Shown piece after piece: positions 25,436-35,600 of a stretch of DNA of 64,000 bases (the first letter of the stretch is position 1; every line of letters begins with the position of its first letter). The stretch is from JBBTCX01 sp964494205 (GTDB lineage: Bacteria > Planctomycetota > Phycisphaerae > UBA1845): assembly GCA_964494205.1 (NCBI GenBank), contig CAZBRD010000002.1:310001-374000 (forward strand). Direction: 5' to 3'. A program made the translations under genes and the position numbers. The notes under the pieces are model-generated. The model did no database searches. It had not been told where the DNA came from and worked only from the letters and a program-made list of their open reading frames with translations.

Positions 25436-26107
25436 TCATTCGCCGAAGTAAGTACGCACCTTGCCCGGGCAGGGGACAGTGCGTTTGTATTGGACCATGA
25501 ACTTCTTGATCGTGTTTGGGCCCTCGATCAGATACGTCGTGGCTTCTCGGCGTTCGCTGTCGAGGAATTTCTCGACGATCTTGTACGACTCCTTGACGCC
25601 GTCGCGCGTTGTTTCCATTTTCCACACCATGGTCTTGTCTTTCTCGGTCCACTCGCCGGAAACGGCGTTCGGGCCTGATTGCGGATTGCTGTCGAACCAG
25701 ACGCCGCGATAGCACTTTTCGGAAGGAATCCACTTGACCGTCGAGACGGCGCGATACAAATCGTCGCCGGCTGTGGTCGTATAGGTACGACCGATTGCGT
25801 GGCGATCTAGCTGCCAGACGATTTCCTCGCTGCCCTTTACAGTAACGGTTTCATCGCCGCGCTCGTTGTAATGCCGCACGGTGACGCTCCATGGACCGAC
25901 ATAGATTTCGAGTTGCTCTGTCTCGGGATTAGGGAATTTGCTTTGTTGTTTGTCCTCTTGTTTTTCTGATGCTTCGTTATCAACGAATGCAGCAGCGTGG
26001 AAAATCGTGGAGAAGACTAGCTCGGAAGATATTGTTGAATGAAAGGCGTTGTAAGCATGTCCACACGTTGCTGCGATAAGTATGAGTTCTAGGACGATCT
26101 GTGACAT
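25436..26107 (-). CDS. Hypothetical exported protein, DUF1579-like
   Basis: 223 residues with a weakly hydrophobic N-terminus and a Glu/Lys/Gln linker (about 45-60). The core is rich in beta strands: IYVGPWSVTVRHYNERG, a GTYTTTAGDDLYR-like turn, YRGVWFDSNPQSG, SGEWTEKDKTMVWKME and KKFMVQYKRT. This pattern of a small beta-barrel that describes a standard weight or response resembles DUF1579 proteins, but I hold that loosely. AAGGTGAG precedes the ATG. It lies 22 nt after the transketolase gene and is probably co-transcribed. Confidence 0.55.
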   Translation of the reverse strand: MSQIVLELILIAATCGHAYNAFHSTISSELVFSTIFHAAAFVDNEASEKQEDKQQSKFPNPETEQLEIYVGPWSVTVRHYNERGDETVTVKGSEEIVWQLDRHAIGRTYTTTAGDDLYRAVSTVKWIPSEKCYRGVWFDSNPQSGPNAVSGEWTEKDKTMVWKMETTRDGVKESYKIVEKFLDSERREATTYLIEGPNTIKKFMVQYKRTVPCPGKVRTYFGE

Positions 26108-26129
26108 GGCTCACCTTTGTAATGAAGAC

Positions 26130-28061
26130 TTACCGTCCAACCAGTTGCGTCGCTTTTTCTACTATATCGTTGCAACTGATGCCGACGTAATCAAACACCT
26201 CTTCGGCGGTCTTGGCTGATTTCGGGAAGCGAGTGGGAGTCATGCCCGTCACGCGGACGCCGCCGGTCTGTGCGGCTGCCTCAGCGATTTCAGCGTGCCA
26301 GCCGCCGCAGTAATTATCCTCGACAACTAAAATGTGACCAGATTGTTTCGCGGAGTCGATGATTGGAGATGAATCCATCGGGAGTAGATACGCGTCGAAA
26401 ACGGCGGCATCGATGCCTTTCTTCGACAACTCGTCTGCGACTTTCAAGACCGTATGAACCATGTATCCGCTACCAACCAGCGTCAGACGATTTCCGTTCC
26501 GCAACTGCTTGCAACCTGTCAACGGGAACGAGTCGGTCGTCGCGTATAGGAATGCTGCGTCCGGACGATGCGTTCGCATGTAGCACAAGCCATGGATGTT
26601 GGCCATGTGCTCCATAAGTTTGTACGCACTGACGGCGTCACTCGGATGAAATACGTGGCAGGCAGGCGCACCATTTTCGTTTTTCACTCGGGTAAGTGAA
26701 CGGAAATAAGCGACGTCTGAGACGGCCATTTGCGAAGGACCGTCAGCCGCGAGCGAAACGCCCGCGTGCGAGCCAACAATTTTGATGTTAGCACGAGAGA
26801 TCGCGGCCATATCGATCTGATCAACCGCGCGGGCAATGAACTTTGCGAAGCTGCTGGCAAAGGGGATTTTTCCGGCAGCGGCCATGCCGGCGGCTACACT
26901 GACCATGTTCTGCTCGGCGATCTTGCATTCGTAGAAGCGCTGCGGGTGCTGCTTGGCGAAGCGGTCGGCGAATGTCGAATTGCTGACGTCGCCGTCAACG
27001 CTCACGATGCGAACATCGGCATCGCCAAGAGCGACCAAGCCTGCGCCGTATGCGGCGCGCGTGGCGAGCATTTTCTTTGTCAGTGCTCCTTCTGCGCCAA
27101 TGCGCTTCAGCGCTTCTTCGAATGGCGCGAGCGTGATCTTCTTGTGTTCGCGGCGCGGGATGGAAACGCTCGGTTTTCGCGGCGTTGAGACGGACCCTGC
27201 ATTGCCGAGTCGCTGACCGGTCGCTTCCAATTCAGCAGACGCTTTTGGAAGATCGTCCTTCGATACCGGCTTGCCGTGGTAGTTTGAGCCCTGCATCAAC
27301 TCGACGCCCCAGCCTTTGATCGTCTTCGCGACGATTCCGAGTGGTCGCGTGTTTTTGCCGAATTGACCGAGTCCCCTGGCGATATCTGCTGGGTCGTGGC
27401 CATCGATAGTCGTAGCCTCCCAGCCGAATGCCTTGAGCTTATTCGCGATGGCATCGGCTGACTGCTGCGGTGAAACCTTGTCTGCCTGGCCGTGACCGTT
27501 GCAACTGAATATCGCGCAGATGTTGGTTAGTTTCTGGTCGGCAATGAAATCGGCTGCCTCCCAGACCTGTCCTTCGCGCGACTCGCCGTCGCCGATGATG
27601 CAAAACACTTTCTTGTCGATGCCGTCAGCGCGGGCTGCGAGGGCAAGACCGGCTGCGACGGACAACCCTTGACCAAGCGAGCCGGTAGCGGCATCGAAAA
27701 ACGGAAAGCCTTCGGCGGGATTGGGATGGCCATCGAGCACGCTCTTGAGATCGCGTAACGTGGAAAGATCGCCCACTGTTAGTTTTCGTGATTCATTCTT
27801 GTTGCGACCGACGACTCCACCGAGATCGGCGTAGGCTGCGTACACGGCGGGGACGGCGTGGCCCAGAGAGAGAACGAGTCGGTCGTTGCCGAGGTCCCAC
27901 GGGTCATTGAGGTCGTAGCGCATGCGGTTGTACATGAGGTCGATGATCAGGTGTACGAGGGCGAGCGCGCTCGATGGATGCCCCGAGCCGGCTTGCGTAC
28001 ACATCGTGAGGATATGCTTCCCTAGCTCGACCGTTTTGGTTTGAATGCCTTGCTCTCGCAC
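26130..28061 (-). CDS. tkt: Transketolase
   Basis: Transfers two-carbon units between sugar phosphates in the pentose phosphate pathway. 643 residues from GTG 28061, chosen because GGGAGG lies seven bases upstream; a TTG at 28094 would extend it by 11 residues. Landmarks are GSGHPSSALALVHL (about 25-38), the thiamine diphosphate motif GDGESREGQVWEAADF...NICAIF (about 155-185), LGHAVPAVYAAYADLGG, the catalytic-His block SNYHGKPVSKDDLP, SVDGDVSNSTFADRF, and EQNMVSVAAGMAAAGKIPF (about 380-398). Length and layout match single-chain transketolases. Confidence 0.93.
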   Translation of the reverse strand: MREQGIQTKTVELGKHILTMCTQAGSGHPSSALALVHLIIDLMYNRMRYDLNDPWDLGNDRLVLSLGHAVPAVYAAYADLGGVVGRNKNESRKLTVGDLSTLRDLKSVLDGHPNPAEGFPFFDAATGSLGQGLSVAAGLALAARADGIDKKVFCIIGDGESREGQVWEAADFIADQKLTNICAIFSCNGHGQADKVSPQQSADAIANKLKAFGWEATTIDGHDPADIARGLGQFGKNTRPLGIVAKTIKGWGVELMQGSNYHGKPVSKDDLPKASAELEATGQRLGNAGSVSTPRKPSVSIPRREHKKITLAPFEEALKRIGAEGALTKKMLATRAAYGAGLVALGDADVRIVSVDGDVSNSTFADRFAKQHPQRFYECKIAEQNMVSVAAGMAAAGKIPFASSFAKFIARAVDQIDMAAISRANIKIVGSHAGVSLAADGPSQMAVSDVAYFRSLTRVKNENGAPACHVFHPSDAVSAYKLMEHMANIHGLCYMRTHRPDAAFLYATTDSFPLTGCKQLRNGNRLTLVGSGYMVHTVLKVADELSKKGIDAAVFDAYLLPMDSSPIIDSAKQSGHILVVEDNYCGGWHAEIAEAAAQTGGVRVTGMTPTRFPKSAKTAEEVFDYVGISCNDIVEKATQLVGR

Positions 28062-28259
28062 CGGATAACCTCCCTGCACCGAAAATGAAACCAACCGCGA
28101 CGGACAATCTACTGCAACAGGGCGAATTTCGACAACTGGAAACTTGAATGGGCAGGTTTGTGCAGAGACGGGCCACTTCGAGGCACTTGATGGCGAGACA
28201 AAAGCGATGGGCTGCTAGTATCGATCTTCCATGAGTTTCTACGTCAGGACAAGCTTTCG

Positions 28260-29708
28260 TTAGGCCATGAATCCCATGTGCGTCGTAGGATTCAACGGAT
28301 CGAGAAAACGCGTCAGATTGGGGAAGACCATCGGCATTTCCGAAATAGGAACACCCATCCACTTAGCGAGCTCAAACGCGTACTCGTCGACCGAGTGAGA
28401 AGGAATGTACCGACCGCTTCCCGTGTCCTGGTTGCCGTCAACCGTCAAATCCGGATACGTGCCGTAGAGATTGCCGCCTGCTACCTGAGACCCGCCCATG
28501 ACGAAATGGTCCGAACCCCACCCGTGATCCGAACCATTGCCGTTTGACACATAGGTTCGTCCAAAATCCGAGGCCGTGTGCGTGGTTACCTGATCGCGCA
28601 TGTTCAGATCGCCGAGTGCGTCCCAGAAGAACTTGAGAGCGTCATTGACTCCGGTGAGCAATGCTTCGTGTTGTCCTTCCAGCAAACCATCGTGGGTATC
28701 AAAGCCACCCGTAGCAACGAAGAACACTTGTCGCTGGTGTTGCAAGTCAGATTGTGCGTACTCGATCAATCGTGCGACCATGTGCAACTGCGAGGCCAGT
28801 GAGTTGTTCGCTGGGACCGGTGTCGTGATGGCTGTGGAGTGGGCCAGCAGGGTTTGAACGACTTGCGAGCTGACAATCGCCCGCTGAGTGATGTCCGCGA
28901 AGGTCTTTTGAAGCATGTTGCGAGCTGAGTAATTCGGGTTCGATTGCAAAGCCAACAGGTCCGCGTACGCCTGGCGAGTGATTGTCTGTTCGGTTTGATT
29001 TCCGAGGCCGTTTGTCAGCAGAATCTTTGGCCCCGATGACCCAACCGTGAAAGGTGTCACGTTTCGGCCAGCCAGGAACACATTGCTGCCCGCGATCGAA
29101 ATCCCCATCGAGACCGTGGCTGATGGATTGGCGCCGGCGGCTTGAAGTGCATCGGCGACGCGACCACCCCAGCCGATTTTCTCGACCGCATCGGCCGTCG
29201 AAATCTGCCATTGCTCCTGCTGCCAGTTGTGAGCAAACAACTGAGCGGGCACCTGAACCTGGTGCGATTGGTATTGGGCCTTGGTCGTCGGTTCGACCAG
29301 ACTGCCTACATTGGAGACCAGTGCGACATTCCCTTGATCGAAAAGCTGCTTGATGTCAGTTAAGGCGGGGTGCAGGGCGAATCGTCGACCGCCAGCGTTT
29401 CCCGGCATGATGATCGTATTGGCCAAGGCTGATTGTGGAAGTGCGAGGCTGCCGCGTGCGTTTGCATAGAAATTGTAATTCTGCGGACCATTGTCGTACG
29501 GGATCAGCGTATTGCCGTTGTCGTTACCGCCGAAGAGAAAGACGCAGACCAACGCTTTGTAATCATTAAAGGTCTGTCCGGCCAAGCTCGCCTTTACCAA
29601 TCGCGTGGTGAACAACTGAGACGCCAACCCGCTCAGCCCCAAGGCCGCACAGGCTCCGCGTCGCAAGAAGGAACGCCTTGAGACCAAATTGTCCAATTGA
29701 TCGATCAT
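28260..29708 (-). CDS. DUF1501 protein, Tat-exported
   Basis: 482 residues. A twin-arginine signal, SRRSFLRRGACAALGLSG (about 10-27), precedes the DUF1501 core: VCVFLFGGNDNGNTLIPYD (about 55-73), LALPQSALANTI, HPALTDIKQLFDQGNVALVSNVG, VATGGFDTHDGLLEGQ (about 345) and SDFGRTYVSNGNGSDHGWGSDHFVMGG (near the end). DUF1501 is in the alkaline phosphatase/sulfatase-like superfamily; the natural substrate is unknown. It follows the DUF1800 gene by 27 nt, the pairing typical of planctomycetes, and the two probably work together outside the cytoplasm. Confidence 0.88.
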   Translation of the reverse strand: MIDQLDNLVSRRSFLRRGACAALGLSGLASQLFTTRLVKASLAGQTFNDYKALVCVFLFGGNDNGNTLIPYDNGPQNYNFYANARGSLALPQSALANTIIMPGNAGGRRFALHPALTDIKQLFDQGNVALVSNVGSLVEPTTKAQYQSHQVQVPAQLFAHNWQQEQWQISTADAVEKIGWGGRVADALQAAGANPSATVSMGISIAGSNVFLAGRNVTPFTVGSSGPKILLTNGLGNQTEQTITRQAYADLLALQSNPNYSARNMLQKTFADITQRAIVSSQVVQTLLAHSTAITTPVPANNSLASQLHMVARLIEYAQSDLQHQRQVFFVATGGFDTHDGLLEGQHEALLTGVNDALKFFWDALGDLNMRDQVTTHTASDFGRTYVSNGNGSDHGWGSDHFVMGGSQVAGGNLYGTYPDLTVDGNQDTGSGRYIPSHSVDEYAFELAKWMGVPISEMPMVFPNLTRFLDPLNPTTHMGFMA

Positions 29709-29735
29709 AGACCGAGCCTTTCCACGTCCGTCACT

Positions 29736-31832
29736 TTACTTGAGCACGCGAAACTCCGGTGAATTCACCATCAACCACACGGCTGTGCGGACGCGATCCG
29801 TGTCGCCGGTAATGGCAGTCAGGGCATTGACGATGATCTGAGTCGATTCCGGGCTTAGCGAGCCGTGCATCAATTCATCATTGAGCGTCGCAACGAGTAC
29901 ACTGGGATTGCCCGACAGTGCCCGCCATTCGTTGTATTTTCCTGATTCCTGTGCGCCGCCGACGGTCACGAGTTCCTGGTGGAACCGGTTCTGCGTCGCC
30001 ATGGCCGTGAAATCGTTGTAGATTTGCACCTCAGGTGCGTACATACCGGCGGCGGCTAGCTCGGTGATCGGAGGAATGTAATTGGGTAGATAGAAGTTAA
30101 ACACCGATGGCGAGCCCATGAACGATTGGCCGAAATCTAGTTGATTCTGATAGGGGCCGGCATTGATGCGGAATGGGAAAACCTCTGCCGGTCGGTCGAC
30201 TCGCTCCAAGATTCGATAGAGCCCCCAACGAACAACCAACGGCTCAAGCACTTTGCCATAGTAGGGGTTCGAGCGATAGGCGGGATCGCGCGCTTCGTTA
30301 TCCAATAGGATCGCTTTGACCGTAGCAAAAAGGTCTCCGCGCACGCCCGATCCGTATGGTCCGTTGCCTTCGAATGCCTGAGCAACTCGTTCCACATACG
30401 CCGGTGTGGGGTTGCTGGTCACCAAACGTTTGATCAAGAGATCGCAGATGAACGGCGCACAATTGGGATGATGAAATAAGTTGTCCAATGCCGCGCCGAC
30501 ATCCGCCAAAGCTGCAGCTTCGGTCTGCTGTGCAGGTGAATTGATCGCAGGGATGTAGCCGTTCGCCGGTATGGCGCCGGGATAGTTCAGCAGCTGCTTT
30601 GCGCCAAACTCATGTCGACTTGGAATCATGGGCATGGCGAGAGCGTAATCGGTGCCCCATCGAAAACCCGTAAAGATGCGCGCAAACTGCTGAACGGTTT
30701 CATTATCGTATGTAGGAATCGGGTTTCCGCTTACGTCGAGCTGTTGCGTCCCGTCGAGGTTTAGCATGGTCAACCCGATGGAGAACAACTGCATTACTTC
30801 GCGGGCATAATTCTCGTCAGGCACGGTGCCCGCGCTGGGATCAGCCTTTAAGTTGTTGATGTAGGTGAGAAAAACTCCCATGTGGTGCGAGCTTGTCACG
30901 TAGCCCAAGAGGTCGCGGTAGTTTCCTAGCGCGCGATTGATATACGCAGAGTAGTAAACCATGTCCGCAGAGGCTGTGTCCTGCGGGTTGTTCATGACAA
31001 GGATCTGCAGGAGTGCCCAAGCCATGCGCTGGCGCAGTTGATCGGCGGAATCGACGCAAACATCATCCCAGATCGTGTCTGGGTTGTAGCCATACTCCAT
31101 GTCGATGCTTTCTTCGAGATACTCGACAAGCATCAAGGTGGCTGGTTCCGCGAGCTGGGCGTCGATCCAGGCCTCGTATCCGTTTGCAACAATGTAATCG
31201 ATGTCCTGCTGCAACGGGCCATAGGCTGCCTGCCAGAGAAAACGCCGAGCTTCGTTCGGAGTCACCGGCGATTGGAGATCAAATGATCCATCTGACACCG
31301 TGACGACAAACGTCTCGGAGTCAACCTCGGCGTTAGGTCCGGTGACGGTGAGAGTGATTGTGAAGTCACCCGGTTGCGTGAACGTGTGTTCCACAACTTG
31401 TCCCGATGCGGTGCCTCCGTCGCCGAAGTCCCAGTCGAGCGTCGATATGACACCGTTGGTGCGCGAGGCGTCGAATGTGACCGTCAGCGGAACTTCACCC
31501 AAATACGGCGATGCGACGAACAATGCTTCGACAGGACCGGACGGAGGTGGACAAGTGCAAGCGCCGGTGAACGCGATTTGCAGAAGGATGGCGTCGGCCA
31601 CATCCACATCGCCGTCGTGATCGAAATCAGCGGGGTAGCATGATCCCGCTAATGGAACTTGCGGTCCGTCGAGGCAGGATATGAACTCTGCGTGGTCATC
31701 GAGATCGACGTCGCCATCGAGGCTGACATCGCCGGGCTGCCCAGGCAGGCATTGCTCGTTGTTCTCGCCACAATCTGCGAACGCCGCCGGTGTGTACAAT
31801 GCGGCCAAGATTAACGCGAATCGCCAGCGCAT
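29736..31832 (-). CDS. DUF1800 protein with dockerin-like and PKD domains
   Basis: 698 residues from ATG 31832 (GGGGGTGG upstream), giving a clean signal peptide ending TPAAFA. Next come two EF-hand-like units, GDVSLDGDVDLDDHAEFI and DFDHDGDVDVADAIL (about residues 34-85). A PKD domain follows (VEALFVASPYLGEVPLTV...DWDFGDGG, about 100-180). DUF1800 fills the rest, with EARRFLWQAAYGP, LRQRMAWALLQILV, DENYAREVMQLFSIGLTML, and HEFGAKQLLNYPGAIPANG. DUF1800 has no settled biochemical function. It is the first gene of the pair with the DUF1501 protein. Confidence 0.87.
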   Translation of the reverse strand: MRWRFALILAALYTPAAFADCGENNEQCLPGQPGDVSLDGDVDLDDHAEFISCLDGPQVPLAGSCYPADFDHDGDVDVADAILLQIAFTGACTCPPPSGPVEALFVASPYLGEVPLTVTFDASRTNGVISTLDWDFGDGGTASGQVVEHTFTQPGDFTITLTVTGPNAEVDSETFVVTVSDGSFDLQSPVTPNEARRFLWQAAYGPLQQDIDYIVANGYEAWIDAQLAEPATLMLVEYLEESIDMEYGYNPDTIWDDVCVDSADQLRQRMAWALLQILVMNNPQDTASADMVYYSAYINRALGNYRDLLGYVTSSHHMGVFLTYINNLKADPSAGTVPDENYAREVMQLFSIGLTMLNLDGTQQLDVSGNPIPTYDNETVQQFARIFTGFRWGTDYALAMPMIPSRHEFGAKQLLNYPGAIPANGYIPAINSPAQQTEAAALADVGAALDNLFHHPNCAPFICDLLIKRLVTSNPTPAYVERVAQAFEGNGPYGSGVRGDLFATVKAILLDNEARDPAYRSNPYYGKVLEPLVVRWGLYRILERVDRPAEVFPFRINAGPYQNQLDFGQSFMGSPSVFNFYLPNYIPPITELAAAGMYAPEVQIYNDFTAMATQNRFHQELVTVGGAQESGKYNEWRALSGNPSVLVATLNDELMHGSLSPESTQIIVNALTAITGDTDRVRTAVWLMVNSPEFRVLK

Positions 31833-31868
31833 CTGCCACCCCCGTTTCAAAAGTCGCGCGAGGGACAA

Positions 31869-32085
31869 CTTCGCGCGCCTCAGGAAATCCTAAACACTAC
31901 TATACGAGTTCGATGAGGTGGTCGGCAAACTACCAACATTGACATTTACCCGCAGCGTGCCATCAGCTCCGACTCGACCGTCACGCGGTTGGCCATGAGA
32001 TTCGTGGAAGCAAAGTGGTGAAATATCGGGACTTTAGTTCACGCTGGAAGTGCATGTAGTTGGCCCCGTAGTTTTTGTGCTTAAC
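31869..32085. other. Intergenic spacer between tRNA-Glu and the DUF1800 gene
   Basis: About 217 bp. Nothing recognisable is seen apart from the expected 3' trailer of the minus-strand tRNA. Confidence 0.3.
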
Positions 32086-32158
32086 TACCCCCAAGGGGAT
32101 TCGAACCCCTGTCGCCGGCTTGAAAAGCCGGTGTCCTAGGCCTCTAGACGATGGGGGC
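32086..32158 (-). tRNA. tRNA-Glu (anticodon TTC)
   Basis: 73 nt on the minus strand. Acceptor arms GCCCCCA / TGGGGGT pair with a terminal G-T. The anticodon stem CCGGC / GCCGG closes a TTTTCAA loop giving TTC. The T arm is AGGGG-TTCGAAT-CCCCT. The discriminator is A and CCA is not encoded. Confidence 0.95.
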
Positions 32159-32201
32159 TTGGACGCTGCCGATTGGGACAGCCTCCGCAACCGAGCCGCG
32201 A

Positions 32202-32230
32202 AATGTACCGATGACGGCGAAATACGTCAA
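32202..32230 (-). promoter_or_regulatory. Promoter of tRNA-Glu
   Basis: On the minus strand, TTGACG (32230-32225) is separated by 17 nt from TACATT (32207-32202), 44 nt upstream of the tRNA 5' end. Confidence 0.6.
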
Positions 32231-32636
32231 CGGATGTGAATTGTTGGCCGAATCATGACCTTACGATTCGGGAAAAAATCATGCGAATCTGAAAAACTCC
32301 ATCACTTTCTTGTGGTTTTCTGCATTTACTAAGTATGGCCAAGCCGACGCACCGGCTCTTTGTCGTAGTAGGTCGAAAAATCGCGTGAAGACGCCAAGAA
32401 CATCATTGACTTTGGCTCAGTGTGTCGCTGAATCGGTTTGGTCGGCCCTGGTGGGCGGGGGGACTTTATCGTTCGGTGGCCAATCGGCGAGTAATTCGGC
32501 TAATACCTATGCATTTGCGCTGATTTTGAGGAGGGCGTTCGACCGATGCGTCAATCAGGTTTTCGTTGTAAGATTAGGGGGACTATCGAAGACGGAGGAA
32601 GCCGTGTCTTAGGTAGCTGGTCCGTTCGAGCGGTTC
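32231..32636. other. Intergenic region upstream of the MscK-like gene
   Basis: About 400 bp. Apart from the divergent tRNA promoter at its left end I see no gene, repeat or RNA. The promoter of the MscK-like gene should be here but I cannot assign it. Confidence 0.35.
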
Positions 32637-35600
32637 ATGAAGCGCGAAGTTTCCACCATGCACTGTTTCCGTAATTTCACACCTCATCTTCCGATCTACT
32701 TGATCCTGATGGCCTGCGTGCCGGTGAGCTTGTGGGGGCAAGAGGCCGGTACAGCGATCGAACCGGTTCGGGTTCCCCAAACGATCGAAGCCATTCAGGA
32801 GCTGGAGAACTCGCTTACGACTGAGATTCTGAGCATCAATACTGACCCGCAAGTAGGGCCTTTTGAAGACGGAAAGGAGCCGACGGCTGAAGAGGCGGAT
32901 CGGATTACGGCCGGTCAGGAGCTCCGCGAAGAATTGAAGTCGTTTGTCAATCTGCTGAAGGAAATTCGCAATGTTCGCACTGTGATCGCAGAAATGGAAA
33001 GCGTCGAGGGCACCAAGCGACGCACCGACGATCGGGCAGCCTTGGCGGAAAAGATCGTACAGGTTAAAGCGCGAACGCCAAGTCGGCCACGAACAGTGTC
33101 AGACGACGACATAAACAAGGTCAAACAGGAACTCGAAGCTGCGCAGACAGACATGAATGCGCGGATCGATCGTCAACGCGAACGACGCGAGCGACTCAAC
33201 CTGGCCGAAGGGCGTAAAGAGCTTGCCACCAAACAAGTCCAGGAGACTCATTCGGCCCTGATCGACGCGTTGGCCAAGTACTCGGGGCAGCGTTCATCGG
33301 ACCCATCCAAGGGAATGGGGCTCGCGGATTACGCGCTGCGTTTCGCGCAGATCAAGGCAAGTCGGGCGCTGGGTGAATTGGATCGGATCGACCTCGAAGT
33401 CCAGCGCGACACAAAACACACTGCGTTAGCGGATCAACGAATTCCCTTGGACAAAGAATATGCAAGTGCGCTTCAAGCCGAATTCGATCGGCTAAAGGAA
33501 TTCAAGGATCAGACAGAAGTCGAAAGTATTCGGTCGAACCTTATTTACGTTAAAGGCGAGGCAACCACCACGAAATTTGAGAAGGACTTCTGGGAATACA
33601 AACTGGCGGCCGTGGAGGGTTTGCAGGCCGTTCGTGAATTGGTCAATCAGTACGATATCCAAAGTCGTTTTACAAAGGACGAATTCGATGAATTGATGGA
33701 GGACCTGACGGCTCGCGAGGTTCGGTGGGAGAAGTTCACGGAATCCTTGAAGCGCAGGCCGGTGGATCAGATACGCGAGCGTTATCTGCAGGTCAGCAGG
33801 CGAATCCCGCTGATGCAGGAGGACCTTGAAAAGCGCCGTAAGACTGCCGACCAGACCTTTGATGAGCGGTCGAGGGTGCTCTCGAAGTCGGATACGGTGG
33901 GGCGAGATGTACGCATGAAATTGCGGCAGCTTCGCGAACACATACGAAACAATCCCAACGATGAATCTGCGCTGGCCCGTGTCCCAGAACTCGCGGAGCA
34001 GGACGACAAGTTTTCGAAAGAACTGGCGGGAATCGAAGAACAACTGAATGCCGTCGTCGATCGTTTGGATGAGACCGTTTCGCGGATCGATCGGCATATC
34101 GTTACGCTTGCGGCGCTTCGGAGCAAAATCTACATCGCCTATCTCGGTGTTCGTGACCGCCAGCCGTGGAAGTTCAGCCCATCCAAAAGCCTGGAAGAAT
34201 GGAATTCCCAGAAATATGTAGATGTGCGCAAGCTTTCTCGTGAAGAGGTGACTAAGGCCGCAAGCACCGTCACCACACCCGAGTGGATCGTGATGGGAGT
34301 GTCATTGCTTGGCACTTTCGTCATTTCGATTGTGGGACGCATCAAGCTCTCGCAGTATGCACGACAGCTCGAAGCCGCAGCCACCGAGCGACTACAGCAA
34401 TCCGAGGGTGCGAGTGTGCCAGTGAGCGATCGCTTCCACATTCAGGCGGCTGATTTCCTCGCATCAACCGCGATTGTGACGTGGCCGGGCCTCGCGGCGC
34501 TAGGTTGCATTCGCTTCAGTGCGCTGGATGGACGGTTTATTGGGACGATCTCGCTAATGATCGTCATAGCGGGCGTGCTGTGGGGTCTCATCGGCAAGTT
34601 GTTTTCACAATCGAAGCCTCGTTTTCGACTGCTTCGGTGCAGCAACGTCATTGCTCGATACTATCGGCGTTGGTTGCGAGCCATGTTCATAGTGAGCTGC
34701 ATTTTTGCTCCCGTTCCGATTCTGCTTTACGTGTTGGATTGGTCCTACTACACGATGAGTTATCTCATCACCTTCTACAAGATCATCATGTTGGCTATCG
34801 TGCTGATTTTTGTCGCGCGAAAACAGATGGTGATGAAGGTGATGGGGCGACCGGAGGAACTGGCGCATCCATGGATTTTTGGATTGATCTCCTTCTTTTA
34901 CCCTTTCGGATATTTGGCGCTGGCCGCGCTGTTCGTGTGTACGGTGCTCGGCTATGGACCACTTTCCAGCTATCTGATCATCGGAGTTAGCAAAACGGCT
35001 GCAACAATTCTGCTGGCGGTGTTTGCATGGCAGTACTCGAAAGAGCTCGTGCTGAAGTTCATGCGCAAGATACGCGACAGCATGGATGCCGCTGATGGCT
35101 CCGAGTCGGCGGAAGAAAACCAGGGCGAGCAGTCCGGTCGCGCAGGCGAACGCTCTCCACCCTTGGAAGAGGTCTGGATTTCGTTTGCGTTTCAGATACT
35201 CCGATGGGCCTACACGCTGGGTGTGGTTGTTCTTATGCTCAGCTTCTGGGGCCTAACACCCGTTGAGCTTAGGGCGCTCATGGACATTGCCATTATTGGC
35301 GAGGGTTCGGACGGGCGTCCACCGATCACTGTCGAGCGAGCGTTGACGGCCATCATTATCGTAATGGTCAGTTGGATGTTGGCCCGCACTCTGCGCGCTG
35401 CGCTGCAGGTCAAGGTCGACCAGAGTTTGTCGAGCGAGGATCGTGGCGGTTGGATCGCCATCGGAACGCTTGCTCAGTACGTCATTGTCTTATTCGGCTT
35501 GTATTTTGCCCTCTATGTGATGCGGATACCGTTGGGCGCGCTAACCGTGATTCTCGGTACGTTGGGACTTGGATTGGGTCTCGGGTTGCAGCCGCTTTTT

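Noticed and set aside
25440..25733. N-terminal extension of the receiver-like gene back to 25733
   Set aside because: The extra residues overlap the upstream gene in another frame and have shadow-like Arg-rich composition; ATG 25412 has a ribosome site.
31981..32190. Minus-strand 69-codon frame with GHRLFKPATGVRIPLG
   Set aside because: It covers tRNA-Glu and is a typical translation artefact of a tRNA T-arm.
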